A stretch of DNA of 18,415 bases from Desulfobacterales bacterium (lineage in GTDB: Bacteria; Desulfobacterota; Desulfobulbia; Desulfobulbales; BM004), in the NCBI GenBank assembly GCA_030621655.1, contig JAUXHH010000008.1, positions 1 to 18,415 on the forward strand. Reading direction: 5' to 3'. Positions 7,388-15,462 of this stretch are shown here, one piece after another. The notes beneath the pieces were generated by a model that saw only the letters and a program-made list of their open reading frames with translations, was not told where the DNA came from and made no database searches. Every line of letters begins with the position of its first letter. Position 1 is the first letter of the stretch. Both the position numbers and the translations under genes were made by a program.

Positions 7388-8657
7388 AAGCGAACGCCAG
7401 GCCCGCGTCAAGAAAAGCACCTCTTTGCACCTGGCTATGGAAGCTGCTGAAACACTGCGCCAGATAACCGAGTTTCCGGACAACCCTGAATCCATGGCAT
7501 ATTTCTACGACCTGTATCAGTCGCGGTTTAAAGATGGAATGATTTTGCCGCAAAATGGCAAGAAGCTGGTCGGGACCATGTGTCTCCAGGTTCCTGATGA
7601 GTTGATTGTGGCAGCTGGAGCCGTACCGGTAAGGCTTTGCAGCGGTGCTTACGCATTTGATCAGGCCGGCGGGGATTTCATGCCGGCAAAATCCTGCCCC
7701 CTCGTTCGCGCTACCATGGGAATGCTGCAGGTGAATAATGATACGATGAAAGATAACCTTTCGACTGTTGTTATTCCAACAACATGCGATCAGAAAAGAT
7801 CCTCGGCACAGATGCTGAGAGACATGGACTATCCGGTGACGGTTCTGGAGATGCCTGCCACCAAGGAAAGTGACGAGGCGCGTACATACTGGCAGGAATC
7901 GGTGAAGCAGTTTGCCCTTACCATCCAGAAAATATGCGGCAGGAAAATTACTGCCAAAAGTCTCAATGCTGCTGTTCGTAGTAAATTAGAGGCAGGGAAA
8001 CTTTTCAGGAGCCTGCAGCAGCTGCGGACCGAGTCCAACCCGGTCATTCTCGGCAAGGATATATGGCTTGTGTCAAACAGTTATTTTTTTGATGATCCGG
8101 ACCAGTGGTGTCAGGCTGTCAGAGGACTCATTGCTGAACTTGAAAGTAGAAAGTCTGAAAACTTTTCCGCCATAAACCGTAAGGCTCCGAGGCTGCTCTT
8201 TACAGGCTCACCGCCGATTTTTCCCAACCTCAAGCTGCCCATACTTGTGGAACAGGCCGGCGGCTTGGTCGTGGCAGATGAGACCTGTTCCTCTCAGCGG
8301 CTCCTCCATGATGCCGTTGTTTTTGATGAGAAAAATCTCTATGACATGGTGCCTGCCATCGCAGACCGTTACCTGAAGCCCTGCACCTGTCCATGTCTTA
8401 CCCCGAATACGGATCGGGCCAAGAAAATACTGGATTTAGTCAAGTCAAGCAGGGTCGAGGGTGTGGTCTACCAGGCTTTTTCCGGCTGCATGCCCTATGA
8501 AATGGAGCAGAGGGCAATCGGTGATATGTTGAGCAGGGAGGGGATCCCCATGCTCTTTGTTGAGACTGACTACAGCCCTGAGGACCAGGGGCAGCTCTCA
8601 ACCAGGGTTGAGGCATTTATTGAATCCATCAAGGTAAGAAGAAGAAAAACCCAATGA
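7380..8657 (+). CDS. HgdB/DCCP-type iron-sulfur reductase (2-hydroxyacyl-CoA dehydratase family)
   Basis: This 425-residue protein belongs to the family of 2-hydroxyacyl-CoA dehydratase subunits, benzoyl-CoA reductase BcrB/C subunits and double-cubane cluster proteins (DCCP; the E. coli homologue is YjiM). Cys residues in conserved-looking settings are C68 (GTMC), C106 (SCPLVRA), C136 (TTCDQKR), C303 (ETCSS), C335/C337/C339 (CTCPC) and C370 (SGCMPYE). Six such Cys would fit two cubanes in one chain. Only one such subunit is encoded here, together with its own activator. That matches the DCCP/DCCP-R arrangement, in which ATP-driven electron transfer reduces small molecules, rather than the two-subunit dehydratases. 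AAGGAGA (7363-7369) precedes the start, and the gene overlaps its neighbours by 8 nt and 4 nt. The family is secure; the DCCP subtype is likely; the substrate is unknown. Confidence 0.92.
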   Translation: MIESERQARVKKSTSLHLAMEAAETLRQITEFPDNPESMAYFYDLYQSRFKDGMILPQNGKKLVGTMCLQVPDELIVAAGAVPVRLCSGAYAFDQAGGDFMPAKSCPLVRATMGMLQVNNDTMKDNLSTVVIPTTCDQKRSSAQMLRDMDYPVTVLEMPATKESDEARTYWQESVKQFALTIQKICGRKITAKSLNAAVRSKLEAGKLFRSLQQLRTESNPVILGKDIWLVSNSYFFDDPDQWCQAVRGLIAELESRKSENFSAINRKAPRLLFTGSPPIFPNLKLPILVEQAGGLVVADETCSSQRLLHDAVVFDEKNLYDMVPAIADRYLKPCTCPCLTPNTDRAKKILDLVKSSRVEGVVYQAFSGCMPYEMEQRAIGDMLSREGIPMLFVETDYSPEDQGQLSTRVEAFIESIKVRRRKTQ

Positions 8658-9469
8658 ACTATTTTGCCGGCATTGATATCGGTTCCACAACCATTAAAAT
8701 CGCCCTGTGCGATGAAGATGGCGGCCTTGCTGCGCATGTAACAGTCCCAACCGGCAGCCATTTTCACCAGAACGCCAAGGCAGCCTTTACAGACTTGTTG
8801 GCACGGGAAAGTATCCAGCAGGAAGAGGTGAGCTATGTTATGGCCACCGGATACGGCAGAAAACTGTACAGAGAGGCTGATGATATAATAAGCGAGATCA
8901 CAGCCAACTGTATAGGAGCAACGAAAATAGGCCGGGAAAATGGTGAGATCAGAACGATCATCAATATAGGCGGCCAGGATTTGAAAGTGATTTCGCTTGA
9001 TACAGACGGGCATGTAAAAAACTTTGTCATGAATGACAAGTGTGCTGCCGGCACAGGACGTTTTCTGGAAATGACCGCCCGGAATATGGAAATGGATGTA
9101 ATGGAATTGGGAGACTGCCATCTTTCTGCCACAGGTCCGCCGATTACCATAAATTCAACCTGCACCGTATTTGCCGAGTCCGAGATTATAAGCCTGCTGG
9201 CAAATGGCCATGGACAGCCGGAAATTATCGCCGGTATTCACTATTCAATCGCCAGGCGGGTGGCGCGGCTGGCCAAGCGCATCGGCGTGGAAGAAACGGT
9301 TTTTTTTGATGGTGGGCCGGCTCTTAACAGGGGATTAGTTGAGGCACTTGAGAACGAGCTTATGCAGCCTCTGTATATTCCCGAGCTGCCGCAGGTAACA
9401 ACTGCATACGGTGCAGCTCTTCTGGCCAGGGAGAGTGTTTTGTGTGTTGAGGGTAATAGATATGTATGA
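8654..9469 (+). CDS. ATP-dependent reductive activator, HgdC/BadF-type ASKHA ATPase (DCCP reductase-like)
   Basis: This 271-residue protein has the full motif set of the HgdC/YjiL activator family: phosphate-1 loop GIDIGSTTIK (6-15), TGYGR (65-69), GGQD (106-109) and FDGGPALN (218-225). The two cluster-ligand cysteines are C130 in NDKCAAGTGRFLE and C170 in NSTCTVFAESEI. In the known family, a homodimer holds one [4Fe-4S] cluster between the subunits and uses ATP hydrolysis to send a low-potential electron into its partner. Here the partner is the gene just upstream, which it overlaps by 4 nt (ATGA), a sign of coupled translation and fixed stoichiometry. The motif GGPALN in place of the more usual GGVALN is a minor variation. 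Confidence 0.96.
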   Translation: MNYFAGIDIGSTTIKIALCDEDGGLAAHVTVPTGSHFHQNAKAAFTDLLARESIQQEEVSYVMATGYGRKLYREADDIISEITANCIGATKIGRENGEIRTIINIGGQDLKVISLDTDGHVKNFVMNDKCAAGTGRFLEMTARNMEMDVMELGDCHLSATGPPITINSTCTVFAESEIISLLANGHGQPEIIAGIHYSIARRVARLAKRIGVEETVFFDGGPALNRGLVEALENELMQPLYIPELPQVTTAYGAALLARESVLCVEGNRYV

Positions 9470-10082
9470 TATCACTGGTATTTTTACACTCAGTGTTGTC
9501 TATGGGTTTACGGTCTGCAGTCTTTCCTGCCTGCCTGCGCTCAGTGTCTACCTGATGGGAACCGGTCAGACCTTTAAGGATGGCCTGGTTGGAGGTTTTT
9601 ATTTTGTTGCAGGGAAAATGCTTGTCTATGGAACATGGGGCGGCCTGGCCGGTGGTTTTGGCATGTTGTTTGGGGTGCCAACCATCCAGAACAGATGGAT
9701 GGGGCTTTTTGTTATTGTGACTGCCCTGACAATACCGCTGGCAGCACGGACAAAAACAGCATGCAACTGTCGCAGCTCGCGGCAGCGGGGCAGGAGGCTG
9801 CCTCTGCTGCTGTTGGGAGCATCAACAAGCCTGGTTCCATGTCCGCCGTTGATAGCAATCCTGCTGCTTGCTGCGCACAAAGGATCAGTGCTGACAGGTA
9901 TAAGTTACGGACTTGTTTTCGGATCGGGCCTCATTATCTCTCCCCTGATGGCTGCCGGCGGCAGCATGGCATTGATCTCAGGCGTTATAAAACAAAAGGT
10001 ATCCTGGATCGGGCCGTATCTCCAGGGGAGTGCCATGGTAATTTTACTTTTTATGGGGATGAGGATTTTTTTAGAGGTTTAA
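9462..10082 (+). CDS. CcdA/DsbD-like transmembrane protein with conserved cysteine pair
   Basis: The start chosen is ATG 9462 (206 residues), which overlaps the activator stop by 8 nt and has GAGGGT about 8 nt upstream; a longer frame from 9411 would lie deep inside the activator gene. About six membrane helices are predicted by eye. C23 sits in SCLPALSVYL, equivalent to the PCxLPMxP motif of CcdA/DsbD helix 1. C127 sits in SLVPCPPL, equivalent to the SPC motif of helix 4. C19, C101 and C103 are extra, the last two in a basic cytoplasmic-type loop (CNCRSSRQRGRR). This family (DsbD_2/TauE-SafE/UreH-like annotations) includes thiol-reductant transporters and some proposed metal transporters. 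In this operon it could carry reducing power to the periplasm or move the imported ligand; the sequence does not decide between these. Confidence 0.85.
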   Translation: MYDITGIFTLSVVYGFTVCSLSCLPALSVYLMGTGQTFKDGLVGGFYFVAGKMLVYGTWGGLAGGFGMLFGVPTIQNRWMGLFVIVTALTIPLAARTKTACNCRSSRQRGRRLPLLLLGASTSLVPCPPLIAILLLAAHKGSVLTGISYGLVFGSGLIISPLMAAGGSMALISGVIKQKVSWIGPYLQGSAMVILLFMGMRIFLEV

Positions 10083-10085
10083 CTG

Positions 10086-10520
10086 ATGGAATATATAAAA
10101 TATGTAATTGATTACGGCATAATAGGTCTTCTCATATTTATGAGTCTGGCGGCATTTGGAATTGCTATTGAGCGCTACCTGTTTTTCAGGACTTTGAAAT
10201 TCTTTGATTATACTGACCGTAAGAGCCTGGAACTTGCCCTTACCGAAAGGCTGCACCTGATAGCAAGTATTGGCAGCAACGCCCCATATATAGGGCTGCT
10301 GGGTACGGTTCTTGGCATTATGTTCACCTTTTACAGTATGGGACGCAACGGTTTCATGGATACCGGCAAGATCATGATCGGTCTTGCTATGGCCTTAAAG
10401 GTAACTGCAGTGGGACTCCTGGTTGCCATTCCGGCGGTGTTCATTTACAACCTGCTGCTTCGCAAGGCGAAGGTTCTTCTCATGCAATGGGATATTGAAG
10501 ATGGACGAGAAGGGATTTGA
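10086..10520 (+). CDS. exbB: ExbB-type proton channel subunit of a TonB motor
   Basis: This 144-residue MotA/TolQ/ExbB family protein has three membrane segments (about 9-28, 68-85 and 100-122) and the hallmark stretch SNAPYIGLLGTVLGIM (64-79), then GLAMALKVTAVGLLVAIPAV (99-118) with T107 in the channel-lining position. It is short compared with the roughly 240-residue E. coli ExbB but agrees with the compact ExbB class seen beside dedicated TonB systems. With ExbD and TonB it converts the proton gradient into work at the outer-membrane receptor. It starts 3 nt after the previous stop, with an AGAGG-like site upstream, and overlaps exbD by 20 nt. Confidence 0.95.
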   Translation: MEYIKYVIDYGIIGLLIFMSLAAFGIAIERYLFFRTLKFFDYTDRKSLELALTERLHLIASIGSNAPYIGLLGTVLGIMFTFYSMGRNGFMDTGKIMIGLAMALKVTAVGLLVAIPAVFIYNLLLRKAKVLLMQWDIEDGREGI

Positions 10521-10881
10521 AAGCATAAATGTTATTCCGCTGGTTGATGTGATGCTGGTGCTGCTGACCATAGTCTTGACCACTTCGACTTTCATCGCCA
10601 TGGGGGCTATTCCGGTTCAGCTGCCTAAAGCAGAAAGCGGCGAGACTATCAAGTCTATTGCAACAACAATTGTTATCGATCGGCAGGGCGTGATTTTTCT
10701 TGATGATAATCCCCTGATGCCCGAGAGTTTACGCCAGGCCCTTGTTCCTCTGGACCGTGATCATCCTATCCTGATCAGGGCTGATCGTTTTATCCAGTTA
10801 CAAAGTTTTGTTGAAGTCCTGGATATCGTCAAAGGCCTTGAATTTAAAAAGGTAAGTTTGCAGACGGAGGAAAATCCATGA
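10501..10881 (+). CDS. exbD: ExbD-type subunit of a TonB motor
   Basis: The start is ATG 10501 (126 residues), giving the usual short cytoplasmic N-terminus MDEKGFESINVIPLVD; an open frame extends upstream to 10423 but that part is an out-of-frame shadow of exbB. One transmembrane helix (about 13-33) carries the conserved membrane Asp, D16, in VIPLVDVMLVLL, which is the proton-binding residue in ExbD/TolR proteins. The periplasmic domain has the expected pattern IVIDRQGVIFLDD and IRADRFIQLQ. The gene overlaps exbB by 20 nt and tonB by 4 nt. Confidence 0.95.
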   Translation: MDEKGFESINVIPLVDVMLVLLTIVLTTSTFIAMGAIPVQLPKAESGETIKSIATTIVIDRQGVIFLDDNPLMPESLRQALVPLDRDHPILIRADRFIQLQSFVEVLDIVKGLEFKKVSLQTEENP

Positions 10882-11639
10882 ACAGAGATGTCTGTGGTTT
10901 CAGCCTTTCATTTTTCATGCATGCATCCATACTGGGCATCTGTCTGTATATGATACCAACGCTTGATTTGCAGCCTAAACCGCTGGTTATAGATTTCTCC
11001 CTCATATCAGGAATCAACTCCCAGGATATTGTCGCAGCGCTTCCCAAGCAGGAGAAACCCTTAAAGCCGCCTCCGGTAATGCAGGCACCTCCCAAGCCAA
11101 GGCAACTGGTCCTGCCAAAGCCGGTGATAGCGAAAAAGATCCTTAGCAGGCCGGCTGAAAAGATATTGCCCAAAAAGGAAGAAAAGGTTGCCATTGAAGA
11201 GCCTCTTCAAGAAGCAGTTGAAATGGCCAGGCCTCCTGAAATTCTTGCTTCAGTCCCTGTTGTTCAACCCCAGGTAACAACACGATTAAATTCTCCCATA
11301 CAGACGAACAGTTCTCCAGGCGCCGCCTCACCACCCAGTGTCTCCAGTCAAGAGATGAAGCAACATTATTTTAAGGCGCATTTTGTTTATATCAAGAAGA
11401 TCATAGAAAAGAATATCAGTTATCCGCCCATGGCTCGCAGGATGGGTTGGCAGGGAAAAGTCCTGGTGAGTTTTATCGTCTGCAGAGATGGGAGGGTTGA
11501 GAATTTGCTGGTTGTTGAAAGTTCAGGTCATGCACAGTTGGACAGGAATGCCCTGGAAACTGTAAAGCAGGTAGTTCCCTTTCCAAGTCCTCCGGTGCGG
11601 GTGAAGCTGGTTCTTCCCGTGACGTATAAAATCAGCTAA
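10878..11639 (+). CDS. tonB: TonB energy transducer
   Basis: This 253-residue protein has an N-terminal membrane anchor (about 7-27) with His15 in SFFMHASILG, matching the SxxxH signature of TonB proteins. A long periplasmic Pro/Lys-rich spacer follows (about 55-160; PLKPPPVMQAPPKPRQ), then a canonical C-terminal TonB domain: NISYPPMARRMGWQGKV (179-195), DGRVENLLVVESSG (204-217) and LDRNALETVKQVVPFPSPP (221-239). It should contact the TonB box of the receptor encoded at 3152. CGGAGGAAAA gives a strong ribosome-binding site just before ATG 10878, and the start overlaps the exbD stop as ATGA. It is the last gene of the operon. Confidence 0.97.
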   Translation: MNRDVCGFSLSFFMHASILGICLYMIPTLDLQPKPLVIDFSLISGINSQDIVAALPKQEKPLKPPPVMQAPPKPRQLVLPKPVIAKKILSRPAEKILPKKEEKVAIEEPLQEAVEMARPPEILASVPVVQPQVTTRLNSPIQTNSSPGAASPPSVSSQEMKQHYFKAHFVYIKKIIEKNISYPPMARRMGWQGKVLVSFIVCRDGRVENLLVVESSGHAQLDRNALETVKQVVPFPSPPVRVKLVLPVTYKIS

Positions 11640-11701
11640 CCCGAATATTTCATGTTACACTTTGTCTATCCGGCGTCTTGGCTTGTGAAATTTCCGGGCT
11701 A
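11637..11701. repeat. Imperfect 16-nt inverted repeat between tonB and the convergent kinase
   Basis: The segments 11637-11652 and 11686-11701 match as an inverted repeat at 13 of 16 positions around a 33-nt loop. The left arm begins at the tonB stop codon. Neither side has a proper T-run, so this is at best a weak or factor-assisted bidirectional terminator between two convergent units. Confidence 0.3.
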
Positions 11702-11715
11702 GTGTTGACGTGACA

Positions 11716-14583
11716 TTAGTCTTTATCTGCCTCAGTGGAAATTGTCTGCTTTAATACATCAGCCAGGTCGCTGATCCTGTATGGTTTAATAATAATGCCG
11801 GCAAATCCGTATTTTTTATAATCCGCCATTATCGGATCGTTGGAGTAACCGCTGCTGACAATCGCATTGACATCAGGATACATTTCATTCAGATGCTTAA
11901 TGGTTTCTCTGCCTCCCATACCTCCCGGTATGGTTAAGTCCAAAATAACTGCTGCATAAGGTGAACCACTTTCATGAGCATCCTTAAACATTTCTATTGC
12001 TTCTTTGCCGTCAACTGCCACTTCCGTTTCATAGCCGAGATAGGCAATCATCTCTTTCGCTGCTCTGCGCACCTGTTCCTCATCATCCATTATGAGAATT
12101 TTCCCCTCGCCTGACAGGGGAGTTTCCGGCAGCACTTTTTCTTCTTCGGTTCTGGCAATAACCTTTGCAGCAGGAAGATAAACAGTGAATGTGGTTCCTG
12201 CTTCCTCCTCTGAATCAACACCAATATAGCCGCTATGTTTCTTGATGATCGAATAGCTTGATGCAAGTCCGAGTCCGCTTCCTTTTTGTTTGGTTGAGAA
12301 ATAAGGATCAAAAATTTTATTTATATTTTCCGGTGCAATTCCAATCCCCTTATCCTGGATGACAATTTTAACATATTCCCCATCTGGCAAAGGCAGGTTG
12401 TCATCTTCATCAACAGTGCTGTTTTCGGCATTTATTGTGATTGTCCCGCCCTCAGGCATGGCCTCGTCTGCGTTTATTATCATGTCATTAATGACCTGGC
12501 TTATTTGCCGGTCATCGATGTCACAGGGAAGTAAATCATCCTGAATGGCAAAATCACATTTAACACTGGAACCTCTCAAAGCAAAGCTTGCTGAATCCTT
12601 AAGCAATTGCTTGATTGAAATAGTTCGCTTGATCGGTACGCCTCCCTTTGAAAAGGTAATAAGTTGCTGGGTCAGAGCAGTGGCACGCAAACAGGCTTTT
12701 TCTACTTCCGTAAGTCTGGTTTGTACTTTACTCTCTGGATCAGTGTGCATTTTCGCCAGGGAGATATTTCCGATAATCGCTGTCAGGATATTGTTGAAAT
12801 CATGGGCAATCCCACCTGCCAGGACGCCGATCGATTCAATTCTCCTGGCATTTTGAAGTTCCTCCTCAATGCGTTTTTCATTGGTTACATCACGAAAGAC
12901 AATTACAACCCCCATGACTTCACTGAACCGATTAAAAATTGGTGCCGCACTGTCTTCGATGAGATATTCAGCACCGTCTTTTCCCTTGAGGATATAGCTG
13001 CCGGAGAGTTCTATGACCTGCTTGGTCTGAATAACTTTTTTCACCAGATCTATATGATTTGCCTGGTTGTTTTCATCCACAACATGAAAAACTTCGTCAA
13101 GCAATTTGCCGGCCGCATTTTCTTGGCGCCAACCTGTGAGGGACTGGGCTATCTTATTAAGCATAACAATGGTGCCATCGGTGGTTGTTGAGATGACTCC
13201 ATCACCAATACTGTTCAGTGTTACAGCCAGCCGCTCCTTTTCTGTAAAAAGCTCTCTCTCGTATTCCTTGATTTTTGAAATATCCTGAAAATTTTCTATG
13301 ATGCCTATGAGTTCACTTTCTGCATCACGAAACGGCCTTGCAGTTACTATGTAAATATCCTTTGTCCCGTCATTGGTCGTTTTTGCTACCTGACTTGAGA
13401 CGATTTCTTTGCCGGAACGGATCTGTTTCATGGGACATTCATCGGTGTCACAAAGGGAGCCTGGACGGGTCTCGTAGCATTTATAGGCCATATCATTTTT
13501 GGGTTGATGGCCAAAAGAGTCGTAATAGGCTTCATTTGCCATGATAATCTCATAGTTCAGATTTGTTATGCACATGGGGTTGGAACTGTTGAGAACATTT
13601 TCAAGGACAATTTTCGATTGCCTGAGCTCATTTTCCGTACGTGCACGTTCCTGAATCTCTTCCTGCAGTAATATATTGGATTTTTTGCGTTCCTTAATTT
13701 CAGTTTCCAGGGAGCCGTGATACTCCTGTATTTGTCGGGCAAGGGAGTTAAAGCTTTTAGCAAGAGCGCTGATTTCGTCATTACCATGCATATCCAATGT
13801 CTGGATCTCTCTGAAGTCTTTAGCAGAGGCAGTTTTTTCAAAATGGCCGGCAATGTGTGATAGACGGGAAGTAACGAAAAATCTTACCGCGAAAAACAAG
13901 GCGACAAGGAGAAAAAGTAAAGCAGTACCCATGAGGGTAAAATTATCTCTCAACTCTTCAATCAGATGTCCCTGGATGGTGCTGATGGGGATTGCGACAG
14001 TATCCATGGCGATAACTTCACCAACCGGTCTGTAGAATCCAGCTGTATCTCCATACCGGTCAATCATGGATTTGGGTGCATCCGCAGGATCTCCGTGACA
14101 GAGCAGGCAGGATTCCTCCATGCGTCTTGCATTGAACTTGGCATAATAGGTTTTGCCATTCATGGATATATTGCCCTCCCAGAGTTTCCTGGTCGGATTT
14201 TTGTTAAAGAATTTTATGATTTCCAATTCTTCAGGGCTGGCTTGGTTTGCCGGGTTACGGGGATTGTCAGATGAGAACTTTAGGATAATTCCAGGAAATT
14301 TCTTCTTGGTTTCCTCGAAAATGGATCGGGCCACAAATGAAGTTGACATCGTCTCAGGGATGAATTCATCATCGCTGACAAATTCATACATGATCGGCCT
14401 TATTTTATTTTTGACATAACTGCGGATAGCCAGATCAAATTGCAGGGCCAGGTCAGCCTGCTGGTTAACAACATGGTAGACATGTTCGTTGGAAATGACA
14501 TAGGTTCTGTAGAAAAGAAATGCAGAGAAGAGCGTGACAAAGGCAGCGACAATGATAAACAGTTTCAAGCCAATGCTTTTCAT
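11716..14583 (-). CDS. Hybrid sensor histidine kinase: Tll0287-like heme domain, HAMP, two PAS domains, receiver
   Basis: This 955-residue protein has transmembrane helices near 7-25 and 216-236. They flank a periplasmic Tll0287-like (DUF3365) domain with the heme motif CLLCH (159-163) inside the family signature NARRMEESC, DRYGDTAGFYRPVGEV and MDTVAIPI. HAMP (about 237-290) and a coiled coil follow. PAS 1 (about 325-435) contains a Cys-rich stretch, CYETRPGSLCDTDECP (369-384), and PAS 2 spans about 450-568. The kinase core has H594 (AHDFNNIL), DKGIGI (744-749) and GSGLGL (768-773). The C-terminal receiver (about 828-945) has acidic D833/D834, phosphoacceptor D882 and K933. It probably senses periplasmic redox state or a heme ligand. 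The start is supported by AAAGGAG (14588-14594). A TATAAT at 14660-14665 on the minus strand may be its -10 element. It converges on the operon and is not co-transcribed with it. Confidence 0.95.
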   Translation of the reverse strand: MKSIGLKLFIIVAAFVTLFSAFLFYRTYVISNEHVYHVVNQQADLALQFDLAIRSYVKNKIRPIMYEFVSDDEFIPETMSTSFVARSIFEETKKKFPGIILKFSSDNPRNPANQASPEELEIIKFFNKNPTRKLWEGNISMNGKTYYAKFNARRMEESCLLCHGDPADAPKSMIDRYGDTAGFYRPVGEVIAMDTVAIPISTIQGHLIEELRDNFTLMGTALLFLLVALFFAVRFFVTSRLSHIAGHFEKTASAKDFREIQTLDMHGNDEISALAKSFNSLARQIQEYHGSLETEIKERKKSNILLQEEIQERARTENELRQSKIVLENVLNSSNPMCITNLNYEIIMANEAYYDSFGHQPKNDMAYKCYETRPGSLCDTDECPMKQIRSGKEIVSSQVAKTTNDGTKDIYIVTARPFRDAESELIGIIENFQDISKIKEYERELFTEKERLAVTLNSIGDGVISTTTDGTIVMLNKIAQSLTGWRQENAAGKLLDEVFHVVDENNQANHIDLVKKVIQTKQVIELSGSYILKGKDGAEYLIEDSAAPIFNRFSEVMGVVIVFRDVTNEKRIEEELQNARRIESIGVLAGGIAHDFNNILTAIIGNISLAKMHTDPESKVQTRLTEVEKACLRATALTQQLITFSKGGVPIKRTISIKQLLKDSASFALRGSSVKCDFAIQDDLLPCDIDDRQISQVINDMIINADEAMPEGGTITINAENSTVDEDDNLPLPDGEYVKIVIQDKGIGIAPENINKIFDPYFSTKQKGSGLGLASSYSIIKKHSGYIGVDSEEEAGTTFTVYLPAAKVIARTEEEKVLPETPLSGEGKILIMDDEEQVRRAAKEMIAYLGYETEVAVDGKEAIEMFKDAHESGSPYAAVILDLTIPGGMGGRETIKHLNEMYPDVNAIVSSGYSNDPIMADYKKYGFAGIIIKPYRISDLADVLKQTISTEADKD

Positions 14584-14691
14584 GCCGCTCCTTTATCTAT
14601 ACGTACTTATTGGGAATTTGAATAGCAAGATGAATTCTACTACATAATAAAACGTATATATTATATCATATAGAGGTAGAATTACATGTAA

Positions 14692-15462
14692 TCAATTGTA
14701 TTTGTTTTTTCCCTGCCTGCTTTGCAAATCATCTTGACCTTGAAATTCATCATTAATGAACTCACCCGAATATTGAGTGAAGTTTGAATCTGTATAGAGC
14801 CCCCGGCCGTTTCTTCGCCCATCTTTAAACCCGCCTGTATATCTGGAGCCATCAGCATAGATAAACCTTCCCTGGCCATGAATATTCCCGTTTTTGAATT
14901 CTCCTGAATATCGTTCACCATTTGCGAAGGTGTATTTGCCCTGGCCGTGATATTGCCCATCTTTGAATTTACCTGAGTATTTTGAGCCGTCAGAATGGGT
15001 GAAGACCCCATGCCCGTCCTTGTTGCCGTTTTTGAATTCTCCTTTATATACTGAGCCATCGGCATAGATAAAGATTCCCTGGCCGTGGATACTGTTTTCA
15101 TGATATTGTCCGGTATATGTGGCGCCATTTGTAAAGGTGAAGGTGCCCCTGCCATGGTATTGCCCTTCTTTGAATTCTCCCTCGTATTCGGATCCGTTAG
15201 CATATGAAAAGATTCCCTGGCCATGGTATCTGCCATTTTCATACTCGCCTTTATAGATCGAACCGTTTGCAAAGGTGAAGGTGCCGCTACCGTGGTATTC
15301 GCCGTCTTTGAATTCACCTTCGAATCTGGAACCATTAAGAAAGGCCGTAATTCCGGCCCCGTTTTCGCAGTCGCCTTTTATACAGCCGGTCTCTTCCGTA
15401 AAGGATGTATTGGCAAAGAATAGAATTGACAGCATGAGAAGGATAATCAGTTTTTTCTGCAT
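14692..15462 (-). CDS. Secreted MORN-repeat protein
   Basis: This 256-residue protein has a signal peptide (about 1-22) and then an almost pure array of MORN repeats. The unit is 23 residues, of the form YxGEFKxGxxHGxGxFxxxxG, with starts near residues 47, 70, 93, 116, 139, 162, 185, 208 and a degenerate one at 231. A capping segment, CIKGDCENGAGI, comes before the array (27-38) and a Gln/Asn/Lys-rich tail follows. MORN arrays form elongated beta-sheet rods used as scaffolds or protein- and lipid-binding surfaces; bacterial secreted forms are mostly uncharacterised. AGGAGGGT precedes the start codon. It lies 108 nt upstream of the hybrid kinase on the same strand, so the two could form a unit, although a possible kinase promoter sits between them. 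Coding status and repeat class are secure; the role is unknown. Confidence 0.93.
   Translation of the reverse strand: MQKKLIILLMLSILFFANTSFTEETGCIKGDCENGAGITAFLNGSRFEGEFKDGEYHGSGTFTFANGSIYKGEYENGRYHGQGIFSYANGSEYEGEFKEGQYHGRGTFTFTNGATYTGQYHENSIHGQGIFIYADGSVYKGEFKNGNKDGHGVFTHSDGSKYSGKFKDGQYHGQGKYTFANGERYSGEFKNGNIHGQGRFIYADGSRYTGGFKDGRRNGRGLYTDSNFTQYSGEFINDEFQGQDDLQSRQGKNKYN
14731..15324 (-). repeat. Tandem 69-bp coding repeats (MORN array)
   Basis: Within the MORN gene the DNA repeats with a 69-bp period, about eight full units plus one degenerate unit. The units diverge in sequence but keep the GAATTC/TTTGAATTC-like, CCATGG/TGGCC-like and CCGTTTG-like segments. Because of the periodicity a second frame on the same strand (14682-15335) also stays open; it is a by-product of the repeats. 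Confidence 0.85.

Noticed and set aside
9411..9461. Longer N-terminus for the CcdA-like gene
   Set aside because: It would overlap the activator gene by about 60 nt; ATG 9462 has a ribosome-binding site and starts the first membrane helix region cleanly.
14731..15324. Regular repeats that might suggest a CRISPR array
   Set aside because: The 69-bp units are coding and diverged, with no identical repeats separated by unique spacers.
14682..15335. 217-codon alternate frame on the same strand as the MORN gene
   Set aside because: It is kept open only by the 69-bp periodicity of the MORN repeats; it has no signal peptide or known domain, while the MORN frame has a clear start, ribosome-binding site and family.
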